DNA of 7,259 nucleotides from CAYUNT01 sp964446285. GTDB lineage: Bacteria; Sumerlaeota; Sumerlaeia; SLMS01; CAYUNT01. Within the stretch, counting starts at the first letter, position 1. Every line of letters starts with the position of its first letter. This document shows positions 1 through 6,441 of the stretch, piece by piece. A program made the translations under genes and the position numbers. The stretch spans positions 1-7,259 of the forward strand of contig CAYUNT010000215.1 in assembly GCA_964446285.1 (NCBI GenBank). The letters are read 5' to 3'. The notes under the pieces were generated by a model that worked only from the letters and a program-made list of their open reading frames with translations, was not told the origin of the DNA and ran no database searches.

Positions 1-1
1 C

Positions 2-391
2 CCCACGCGGACACCGACGCCCTCGTGGACGCCCTCGCGCACCCCGACGCCGACGCCTTCGCCGACGCGCTCGCTGACCCCAACTCCGTCACCCTCGCCG
101 TCGCCCTCGCGTACACCGACACCTTCGCCAACAGCGTCTTATACCCCGACGGCTTCACCGACGCCCTCGCGGACGCCAACGCCTTCGCCTTCGCCAACAG
201 CCTCTTATACCCCGTCGCCGTCGCCGTCACGCACGCCAACGCCAACGGCTTCCTATACGCCATCGCCTTCGCCTACGCCAAGCCGCACGCCGACGGCGTC
301 GCCGTCGCCGACACCGTCGCAAACCGCCACTCCTTCGCTAACCGCGTCGCCCTCCGCCTCGCCGACGCCAACGCCGTCGCCCACGCCCAAC
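2..391 (+). repeat. Pro/Thr/Ser-rich linker-coding low-complexity repeat
   Basis: About 130 codons read almost only as Pro, Thr, Ser, Arg and Ala, in runs such as PSPSPSRTPTP. The motif ASYTP recurs at bases 134, 200 and 248, spaced 22 and 16 codons, so degenerate longer units sit inside the dipeptide pattern. The DNA is built from ccg/acg/tcg-type codons, which also leaves other frames open by chance. Such linkers are extended, often O-glycosylated, and separate globular domains in exported proteins. Copy number is likely to vary by slippage, and short-read assembly may be unreliable here. Confidence 0.85.
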
Positions 392-3055
392 ATGCGCATG
401 TGGCTCAGCCCAGCCACGGGATCGCTCAACGCGGGCGATAATATCAGCGTGCAGGTCTATGTGGACACCTCCGGCGTCTCCGTTTCGGGCATCACCGTCA
501 CGCTCGACTTCAGTTCGGTGGTGTTCGGGGTGTATAACGGAACAGCGGGCATAACAAAATGGAGCACGTCGCCGTTTGATCTGAGTTCGAAGACCATCAG
601 TACGGTGAACGCGACGACCTCGCGCATTTCGATGACATTTGCGCATCCGAGCGGCTCGGCAGCTTACAATGGCCGCGTGGCATCGTTCGCCTTCACGGGC
701 CTGGCACCTTCGCTAGCCGGCTCGGCGGTTACATTCAATGCCGCTGGAAGCCAGTTCACACCCACCTATGGAAGCGTGATACGAACCGGCGCCACCTATA
801 CGGTGAATGGCAATCCTGTCATCAGTATTATTCCCAACGCCGAAACAGTGGCGGTGGAAGGCAACCTTGGCATTGGCATTCGCCTGAGCACGAACGGTTG
901 CGCGGCAAGCGGCGCGACATTCGACATCCGTTTCGATCCGGGATACTTCCAGATCGTGAACGGAACGGCTGGAGTAACGAAATCCTACGGATCGCCGTTC
1001 AATATCATCTCGACCTCGCTGACCAGCGGACGGTTGCTTGTTACTGTGGCGGAGCCGAGTTCCAACCGGATGCAATATACGGGCGACGCGATAAACTTCC
1101 AGATTCACGCGATTCAAATCACCGCGCCCGAAGGATCGCCTTGGACTCTGGATCCGACTGGAACCGTTTATGCGCCAGTAATGGAGAATACGACACTCAA
1201 TAACGCGCTATATGTGGTGTTCAACCCGTGTCCGGCAGGGCCAAGTTCGGCGGGCGTCATCGTCAGCCAGAACCTGCTGCCGCCGGGCGCAACTCGCATC
1301 GACACGCTGGAAACCGCACAGGAAACCAAAGCCGATCCGTCGGGATCATTCGGCGGAACCAACCCGAATTACTCGTGTGTGTCAGGCGCGGGAATCTTGG
1401 GCGGCGAACGCGATATGTATTCCTACAACCAGGATTCGACTGGCTTGATCCGCACGAGTTATCTGCAAAACCCGCGGCGCATCCAGCACAGCACGAACGC
1501 ACGCGGCTACACGATCATCACCTGGGACGGCCCGGACGGCAATGCGCAGACAGTGAACCCGACCGGCCTGGGCGCTATCGACCTGACGGAAAGCGATCAG
1601 AAGAACTCTTTCGCGATTACGATCAACCGCACCGATCTGCAGCCGACGTTTGAAGTGTCGGTCTGGACCGACGCGGGCAACTGGTCGAAGGCCACTCTGA
1701 CCACAGCCGGTTACATCGGCTATCCGCCGCCAGTGGGCGATGGTCTTGGCCCGAAGACGTTCCTGATCAAATTCAGCGATTTCGTGGCGCAAGCCGGATG
1801 GGGCGCGGACTTCAGCCGCGTGGGCGCGATCAGCCTGAAGATCGGAAGCTCGAGTTCCTCGATTGACTTGCAGCTGGGGGCCTTCGAGACGCGGTTTGCC
1901 CCCGCGCTGACACTGGGCATCCGAAGCTGCACGTTCATTTCCGCCAGCCCGCAGCCTTACCGCCTTGGTCTCGATGATGGCACGGGCATCGCGGGCATCA
2001 CCTGGCCACTGCCCAGCGTGGTCACCAGCTATCTGATCGTCTTCAACGGAGCCACTTACAATGCTGGCAACAATACCACGACGTTCAGTTACACGGTCAC
2101 GGGCGCTACATCGCAGGTCTATACACTGACGCTTTCGGGCAATGTTTCTGTGGCGACGGTGGACGTGGCGCTGCGTTCGGATATTACTTACGGCCAGGCG
2201 ATTATCGCGGGTCCGGATTGCGTCTGCACGGCGGGCGCGGCCACGCCGTCGCCCTCGCCCAGCCCGACGGCTTCGCCCACGCCCACGCCGGCGACAATCT
2301 GCGCCCGCATCGCCACGGGCAACGACGACGTCGAGCAGAACAACAACTCGTCCTCGGGCAATCTGGGGGCGATGTATATGAACAGTCTGGACCTCGAACT
2401 GGTCACGAATGGAACCGACCCGGGCAATCAAATCGTAGGCCTGCGATTCACGGGCCTGACGATTCCCAAGGGCGCCACAATCACCAATGCGACGATCCAA
2501 TTCACCTCGGATGCCGCCGACTCCGCGGCGGCGAGCCTGACGATCAAGGGCCAGGCTTCGGACAATGCTCCAGCGTTTGCCTCGACGACAAACAACCTCT
2601 CGACGGCGAATCGCCCAAGAACAAGCGCTTCGGTTTCGTGGTCGCCGGCGGCCTGGACGTCGGGCGCGGCCGGCTCGGCGCAACTTACTCCGAACTTGTC
2701 CTCGATCTTCCAGGAACTCGTGAATCGCTCGGGATGGGTGAGCGGCAACTCGGTGGTGATCCTGATCGAAGGGACAGGCGTTCGCACGGCCAAGTCCTAT
2801 GACCTGGCGTCGGGAAGCGCGCCGCAATTATGCGTGAGCTATGCCGTTGGCAGCGGAAGCAAGAAAGAGCCTCTGTCGCCTCCGCCTGTGCTTCCGACAG
2901 CCAGTCCGTCGCCCACGCCGCGCATCACGCCAAACAATCCGCCGGTCATTCTGCGCCTGCCGGGACTCGGTCCCAAGGGGCAGGAACTGGCCGGCACGAA
3001 TCGGCAAACCCCAAGCCTCGACTCGCTGGTGCGGGAACTGGCAGGGAGCCGTTGA
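2..3055 (+). CDS. Large modular exoprotein with cohesin-like and CBM-like domains (5' end outside window)
   Basis: The frame is open from position 2 to a TGA at 3053-3055, giving 1017 residues with the N-terminus, and so any signal peptide, missing. The ATG at 392 lies inside the frame directly after the linker and is not the true start. Residue numbers count from position 2. Residues 1-130 are Pro/Thr/Ser linker. Residues 131-270 and 271-410 are two related cohesin-like beta domains (SPATGSLNAGDNISV opens the first). Residues about 419-631 form a beta-sandwich domain with ILGGERD near its start, a GLGAIDLT strand and an LGAFET end, a domain style I associate with exported proteins of planctomycetes and cyanobacteria. 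Residues 632-743 are an unassigned beta-rich segment with a DCVC motif. A short PSPSPSPTASPTPTP linker follows. Residues about 765-948 resemble DNRLRE/CBM-like domains (ATGNDDVEQ, VGLRFTGLTIPKGATI, QELVNRSGW). The tail is Pro-rich, with no PEP-CTERM, LPXTG or hydrophobic anchor. Likely role: secreted adhesive or carbohydrate-binding protein. Domain calls are from memory of family patterns. Confidence 0.85.
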   Translation, partial: PTRTPTPSWTPSRTPTPTPSPTRSLTPTPSPSPSPSRTPTPSPTASYTPTASPTPSRTPTPSPSPTASYTPSPSPSRTPTPTASYTPSPSPTPSRTPTASPSPTPSQTATPSLTASPSASPTPTPSPTPNMRMWLSPATGSLNAGDNISVQVYVDTSGVSVSGITVTLDFSSVVFGVYNGTAGITKWSTSPFDLSSKTISTVNATTSRISMTFAHPSGSAAYNGRVASFAFTGLAPSLAGSAVTFNAAGSQFTPTYGSVIRTGATYTVNGNPVISIIPNAETVAVEGNLGIGIRLSTNGCAASGATFDIRFDPGYFQIVNGTAGVTKSYGSPFNIISTSLTSGRLLVTVAEPSSNRMQYTGDAINFQIHAIQITAPEGSPWTLDPTGTVYAPVMENTTLNNALYVVFNPCPAGPSSAGVIVSQNLLPPGATRIDTLETAQETKADPSGSFGGTNPNYSCVSGAGILGGERDMYSYNQDSTGLIRTSYLQNPRRIQHSTNARGYTIITWDGPDGNAQTVNPTGLGAIDLTESDQKNSFAITINRTDLQPTFEVSVWTDAGNWSKATLTTAGYIGYPPPVGDGLGPKTFLIKFSDFVAQAGWGADFSRVGAISLKIGSSSSSIDLQLGAFETRFAPALTLGIRSCTFISASPQPYRLGLDDGTGIAGITWPLPSVVTSYLIVFNGATYNAGNNTTTFSYTVTGATSQVYTLTLSGNVSVATVDVALRSDITYGQAIIAGPDCVCTAGAATPSPSPSPTASPTPTPATICARIATGNDDVEQNNNSSSGNLGAMYMNSLDLELVTNGTDPGNQIVGLRFTGLTIPKGATITNATIQFTSDAADSAAASLTIKGQASDNAPAFASTTNNLSTANRPRTSASVSWSPAAWTSGAAGSAQLTPNLSSIFQELVNRSGWVSGNSVVILIEGTGVRTAKSYDLASGSAPQLCVSYAVGSGSKKEPLSPPPVLPTASPSPTPRITPNNPPVILRLPGLGPKGQELAGTNRQTPSLDSLVRELAGSR
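392..1231 (+). repeat. Tandem duplication of a cohesin-like domain within the exoprotein
   Basis: Two domains of about 140 residues lie head to tail. The stretch NGTAGITK (from base 536) in the first aligns with NGTAGVTK (from base 959) in the second, and each is followed six to seven residues on by SPF. Upstream of the motif DFSSVVFGVY aligns with RFDPGYFQIV. Downstream, YNGRVASFAF aligns with YTGDAINFQI. The underlying bases are also similar (aacggaacagcgggc against aacggaacggctgga). This shows an internal duplication. The cohesin assignment rests on the N-terminal pattern (SPATGS, GD, VxVDTSG, VSGITVTLDF) and on the domain length. Confidence 0.7.
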
Positions 3056-3189
3056 GAGCATTCGGGCGAATCGCAACTTGGGCGGCTGGCGCAACAAACC
3101 GGCCGCCCAATCTTCCCGCCTCTCTTCTCCCGCCTCTCGATTCTCCTGACGCTCTCGTTGCCCTGCCCGGATAGGAATTCTTTTGCGGA
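3056..3189. other. Intergenic region with hairpin and pyrimidine-rich tract
   Basis: This 134-base spacer separates the exoprotein gene from the pilin cluster. It holds a strong hairpin (3078-3110), then a C/T-rich stretch in which CCCGCCTCTC occurs twice (3115-3124 and 3129-3138), and a possible ribosome binding site near 3173-3189. I see no clear -35/-10 pair. It may hold the end of one transcript and the start of another, but read-through into the pilin genes is also possible. Confidence 0.6.
3078..3110 (+). terminator. Hairpin, possible Rho-independent-like terminator
   Basis: The arm TTGGGCGGCTGG (3078-3089) pairs with CCGGCCGCCCAA (3099-3110) over 12 base pairs with one G-T wobble, leaving a 9-base loop. 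It begins 22 bases after the stop codon of the exoprotein gene. The bases after it are TCTTCCCGCC, pyrimidine-rich but not a run of T, so classical intrinsic termination is uncertain. It could instead stabilise the 3' end of the mRNA. Confidence 0.5.
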
Positions 3190-3786
3190 ATGGATGTCAT
3201 GAAGCCCACCCGCCTTTACAAAACAGCCCGCGCGATGACGCTTCTTGAGGTGATGATCGCGGTGTCGATCTTCGCGATTACACTTCTGGGATTTTTGCTC
3301 TCGCTCGTGGGGCTGCAATATCAGAATCGGATCATCTCGCAGCGCGAACAGGCAATGGGACAGGCGCGCGAAATCATGGAGATCATCAAAACACTCGGCT
3401 ATGCTAACATTCGTTATAGCACGGGACGCTCGGAGTCGGATTGCGTGTTCCTGAAAAGCGCGCCGCATACTCGCGACACCAACCGGTTGTATGCCAATGC
3501 GCCCGAACAGGGGCAGCCGTTCTGGATGTGGGCCATGCCCATGAGAGCGACGGATTGGCAGCCGCTCTATACGGCGGACCTCAATGGCGATGGGCAGGAT
3601 GACATGAAACTGCCCGATGCGGAATGGACAGTGAATCTTCCGGCGGAAATCGTGCAGGCGGGGCCGCCGCAATGGGCGTATCGGCAGATTACGGTTCAGG
3701 TGCGCTGGCGAACGCGCCCGGCGTCGGGCAACTGGCATACGGTGACGCTCGACACGTTTGTTGCTCCCCGTTTCACGGCAATGTAA
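3190..3786 (+). CDS. PilV-like minor type IV prepilin / pseudopilin
   Basis: The 198-residue product has a short basic leader (MDVMKPTRLYKTARA) followed by MTLLEVMIAVSIFAITLLGF, a class III prepilin N-terminus. Prepilin peptidase (PilD family) should cut after Ala15, leaving Met16 as residue 1 and Glu20 as the conserved +5 glutamate. Ala rather than Gly at -1 is less usual. Residues 16-43 form the hydrophobic helix that anchors the subunit in the inner membrane and packs in the pilus core. The C-terminal domain has no clear match, but residues 130-138 read DLNGDGQDD, a calcium-loop-like pattern. ATG at 3190 and ATG at 3199 are both possible starts. AGGAA at 3173-3177 lies 12 bases before the first and GGA at 3187-3189 lies 9 bases before the second. 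It is the first gene of a tight three-pilin cluster. Family-level identity is firm. The PilV label rests on gene order and length. Confidence 0.85.
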   Translation: MDVMKPTRLYKTARAMTLLEVMIAVSIFAITLLGFLLSLVGLQYQNRIISQREQAMGQAREIMEIIKTLGYANIRYSTGRSESDCVFLKSAPHTRDTNRLYANAPEQGQPFWMWAMPMRATDWQPLYTADLNGDGQDDMKLPDAEWTVNLPAEIVQAGPPQWAYRQITVQVRWRTRPASGNWHTVTLDTFVAPRFTAM

Positions 3787-3790
3787 GAGG
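3785..3790 (+). promoter_or_regulatory. Ribosome binding site that sets the PilW-like start
   Basis: AAGAGG lies 7 bases before ATG 3798 and overlaps the last bases of the PilV-like stop codon. This favours 3798 over the in-frame ATGs at 3831 and 3834, and over the longer open frame that starts inside the PilV-like gene. Confidence 0.65.
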
Positions 3791-3797
3791 CAGAGAT

Positions 3798-4499
3798 ATG
3801 CAGATTGTGCTATGTCACGAGTCGCAGAGAATGATGGATTCCCGCCGCCGAGTTTGCTGGCAGGATGGGCGGCGGCGAATTGGGCATGCGCCGAAGCGGC
3901 GGGGTGTTACGCTTCTCGAATTGATGTTTGTAGTGGGCATTTCCGCCATGATGGCCGCTCTGATCATGGGGACGTTTATTGCCGCTCCGAGGGTATTGCT
4001 GGGCGTATCGCGCGAGTTGCGCACGCGCGAGCAAGGCGCCCGCGCGCTGCGAACCATCGAGACGGCGCTTCGCGGAAGCAACTTCAATACGCACACGGGG
4101 ACGGTGGAAATTCAGGTTTTTTCCGCTTACAATGACACAACTTCCGCGCTGGCGCCTGGTGTCATTGGAACCTATATTTCCATAATCAATCCCAATTTTT
4201 CAGCGTCCGATCTTCCGGAATCGCCCTCGGGACATTTTGGATTTTACTATTATGCTCCGCCAGATAGTGCGGAAGGGGGGATTTACTTCAATCCAGACGC
4301 AGACCATGCGCCTAATCCGGCGCTGAATCCGCGGCTGATTCGCTCGGGACGCATTGTTGGTTTTGAAGTGCGCCAGGAGAACCTCGGCAACGCTGTGTGG
4401 ATTCACATTGTAGGGGATACGCGAGCCAATCTGGCCTCGCCCGCGTCGGAATCGAAACGCATTCACCTGGTGGCGAGTGTTCGCCCCCGCATAGGATGA
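3798..4499 (+). CDS. PilW/GspJ-like minor prepilin / pseudopilin
   Basis: The 233-residue product has a long basic leader of 36 residues ending PKRRG, then VTLLELMFVVGISAMMAALI. Cleavage by prepilin peptidase is predicted after Gly36, with Val37 as +1 and Glu41 as the conserved +5 glutamate. Residues 37-61 form the membrane and pilus-core helix. A polar helix (SRELRTREQGARALRTIETALRGS in part, about residues 71-94) continues the N-terminal alpha spine, as in PilW/GspJ-type subunits, and a beta-rich C-terminal half follows. The start is 11 bases after the PilV-like stop, with AAGAGG well placed, so the two genes are probably translated together. The frame stays open further upstream, but that part overlaps the PilV-like gene and has no pilin character. 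The long leader is mildly unusual, and a start at 3831 would shorten it to 25 residues. Confidence 0.82.
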   Translation: MQIVLCHESQRMMDSRRRVCWQDGRRRIGHAPKRRGVTLLELMFVVGISAMMAALIMGTFIAAPRVLLGVSRELRTREQGARALRTIETALRGSNFNTHTGTVEIQVFSAYNDTTSALAPGVIGTYISIINPNFSASDLPESPSGHFGFYYYAPPDSAEGGIYFNPDADHAPNPALNPRLIRSGRIVGFEVRQENLGNAVWIHIVGDTRANLASPASESKRIHLVASVRPRIG

Positions 4500-4506
4500 A
4501 AGGGGA
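4499..4506 (+). promoter_or_regulatory. Ribosome binding site that sets the PilX-like start
   Basis: AAAGGGGA lies about 5 bases before ATG 4511 and begins on the last base of the preceding stop codon. An alternative in-frame ATG at 4496 overlaps that stop as ATGA but has no useful upstream purine motif. The 4511 start is therefore preferred. Confidence 0.6.
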
Positions 4507-4510
4507 TTTC

Positions 4511-6322
4511 ATGAGGAAGTCCTCCAAAATGATGTTACACGCTTGCTTTTCCCGAACCGGCTCCCACGCCCGGGGATCTGTATTGCTGATGGTGATTATT
4601 GTATCGGCGATACTTTTCAGCTCGCTGATCTTTGTTCTGGTGAACATGAACGAGGCGCAGCGGGCACATGCCACGCGGATGGAAGCGGACCGCGCCTATT
4701 ATGTGGCAGAAGCCGGCCTGGCTCAGGCACTCGCCTGGTTGCAGGCTCAGTCCACACCGCCAACGGAATCCACAATTCTGGAATCGGCTTCGGATTTGTT
4801 CACAGTCCCCGCGGGCTGCGAGTCTGCCTACACGCTTAAGGTGAGTATTATTTACCAATCCCTCCCCGTTAGCATTAACAACCCAAATGGCGTGGAAAAC
4901 TGGACAATTGTATCCACGGCTTCGTATCAAGGCGGACGGGGGCCTTCAGCGCGAAGCTTCAGCCGGCGCGTGCAAGCGACGTTCTGGCCCGAGAACTTCG
5001 CGCGATTTGAGGAATTTGTGGATTATTCGCGCATCTGGGCGCAAGGCGGCGTGGACCCCTATTTCGGCCTCGGCAAGGTCTTCTTTGGTCCGGTTCATTC
5101 CAACAGCGGCGTTGGTTTTTTCCCGAATCTTTGGTTTTTGGACACGTTTTCCACAGCCGCCTCGGGCAATCCGCCGGTTCGAACCTATAATCAGTGGTCC
5201 ACGTTTCTGAGAGGCGTATATGGCCTTTCCAGCGCATACAATTATATAAACATACTTCAACACTATAACGATCTGTATCGGTATGAGCCGAAATTTTACA
5301 AGGGAATCGAGCAGACTCCCAGCGCGGTGACTCTGCCGGAAATCCGGGTGGATCAGAATGCAGAGAGGTTGCGCAACAACGCCGGACTTCGCCTGCCCCT
5401 CGATTTTCCTGATTATGATTCCTCGAAAGGCCCTCATTTTGTTATTGAACTCGCGGATCCTTCCCCGGCGGATGGCGATGGTGTGGTCAAGGTCAGGCAG
5501 TTCGTCGGCTATGACAATTCCACCAATCCGCCCACGCCGCTGTTCAATCCGCCCGCCTCGGCCGATCCAATTGTTTATCCAATGTCCGCGATCAACTATG
5601 CTCTTGTAGTGGAGGGCAATGTAACCTCCTTGCATGGAGTTGTGGATGGGCCTTTATCGATTGGCGCGTTTTCCGCCACCGCGGGGGATGGCTTGGGCAA
5701 TATCAACATCGATGGGGATATTTCCTACGAATCCAGAATCGCGAATACGAGTTTCCGTTACTCGGATGACGCCAATCTCTATGTGGATGGCCCGGATGAG
5801 AATGGTGATGGCTATCCAGACACGCGCGACATCAATCAGACAACGGTGGGTTTGCTGCGAACCCAAGTGGATAATTTGAATGACATCCTGGGGCTGGTTT
5901 CGGATGGCAATGTGGTAATTAAAGATGCCAATTTATATGGCAATCCTGTTATTCCCAGCGCCACAACGCCTTTTCATGTGGATGCAATCGTCATGGCTAC
6001 GGGAAAAAGCACGCCGGGCAATTCGCACGATGGATATTACATGGTGGAAAAATACCGGACGCGTGCGGCGCGGAACGCCTATATTCTTGGCGGTTCGATT
6101 CAGCAGGAGCGCGGCGATTGGGCGAACTATACTTCGGGCCGCCTGGTGGCCGGATTGGGGCGCACAAGCCTTTTTGATTTCCGAGCCACTTACCCAAGCG
6201 GCGCGCCGCCATACTTCCCAACTACAGGCAATTATGTGTATCTGGAGAATTCCTGGAGGGAGTCCTATGTTACCGACGCCGATTCGGGGCCAGACTGGCT
6301 TCCGATAACCACTGGGCCGTAA
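4511..6322 (+). CDS. PilX/DUF4900-like pilus assembly protein
   Basis: The 603-residue product begins with a basic leader (to RG at 21-22) and one membrane segment, SVLLMVIIVSAILFSSLIFV. A helix rich in Asn, Glu, Ala and Arg follows, ending in DRAYYVAEAGLAQALAWL (residues 60-77). The YVAEAGL signature is typical of PilX N-terminal and DUF4900-type proteins, which are built like pilins but lack the +5 glutamate. Here +5 is Met. Residues about 187-204 (KVFFGPVHSNSGVGF) and 360-408 (VVEGNVTSLHGVVDGPLSIG, later NINIDGDISY) look like short repeated strands of a beta-helix. LGLVSDGNVVI (460-470) is another family hallmark. Residues 429-437 (DENGDGYPD) form a calcium-loop-like motif. It is much longer than proteobacterial PilX, which is roughly 200 residues. 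A minor pseudopilin at the tip or base of the fibre is the likely role. The gene follows the PilW-like gene after 11 bases. Confidence 0.8.
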   Translation: MRKSSKMMLHACFSRTGSHARGSVLLMVIIVSAILFSSLIFVLVNMNEAQRAHATRMEADRAYYVAEAGLAQALAWLQAQSTPPTESTILESASDLFTVPAGCESAYTLKVSIIYQSLPVSINNPNGVENWTIVSTASYQGGRGPSARSFSRRVQATFWPENFARFEEFVDYSRIWAQGGVDPYFGLGKVFFGPVHSNSGVGFFPNLWFLDTFSTAASGNPPVRTYNQWSTFLRGVYGLSSAYNYINILQHYNDLYRYEPKFYKGIEQTPSAVTLPEIRVDQNAERLRNNAGLRLPLDFPDYDSSKGPHFVIELADPSPADGDGVVKVRQFVGYDNSTNPPTPLFNPPASADPIVYPMSAINYALVVEGNVTSLHGVVDGPLSIGAFSATAGDGLGNINIDGDISYESRIANTSFRYSDDANLYVDGPDENGDGYPDTRDINQTTVGLLRTQVDNLNDILGLVSDGNVVIKDANLYGNPVIPSATTPFHVDAIVMATGKSTPGNSHDGYYMVEKYRTRAARNAYILGGSIQQERGDWANYTSGRLVAGLGRTSLFDFRATYPSGAPPYFPTTGNYVYLENSWRESYVTDADSGPDWLPITTGP

Positions 6323-6441
6323 GGACCGGCGGCGAGGAATGACAGCGCGGGCGCGCAGGGAAAAAACAGGCGGCCGAACAAATGCCTCGCTGCAGGAAAG
6401 GCCGGATAGCATATCTGCCAAATCGCCAGGGAGACCCTTGA
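6323..6441. other. Intergenic region before the last gene
   Basis: The 119 bases between the PilX-like stop and ATG 6442 show no clear terminator, promoter pair or RNA gene. GCGCGGGCGCGC near 6345 is self-complementary but too short to call. The only clear element is the ribosome binding site at the right end. The last gene may still be transcribed with the pilin cluster. Confidence 0.5.
6428..6433 (+). promoter_or_regulatory. Ribosome binding site of the single-pass membrane protein gene
   Basis: AGGGAG lies 8 bases before ATG 6442, a good distance, and supports both the start choice and the reality of this otherwise unassigned gene. Confidence 0.65.

Noticed and set aside
25..441. Open frame of 138 residues, rich in Ala/Asp, on the plus strand
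   Set aside because: It is the shifted reading of the ccg/acg/tcg linker codons. The Pro/Thr/Ser frame continues into clear globular domains, whereas this one ends soon after the linker.
1382..2827. Minus-strand open frame of 481 residues
   Set aside because: It lies opposite the exoprotein's domains, is very Arg-rich with no recognisable motif, and is the usual by-product of GC-rich third codon positions.
3056..3189. tRNA or small RNA gene in the spacer
   Set aside because: Only a single hairpin is visible, with no cloverleaf arms. A terminator-like role explains it better.
2839..3738. Minus-strand open frame of 299 residues
   Set aside because: It crosses the end of the exoprotein gene, the spacer and the PilV-like gene. 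The composition is Arg/His/Pro-rich, with no domain.
4496..4510. Alternative PilX-like start at 4496 overlapping the previous stop as ATGA
   Set aside because: It is possible, but it lacks an upstream ribosome binding motif, while 4511 has AAAGGGGA at a good distance. The difference is only five residues in the cleaved leader.
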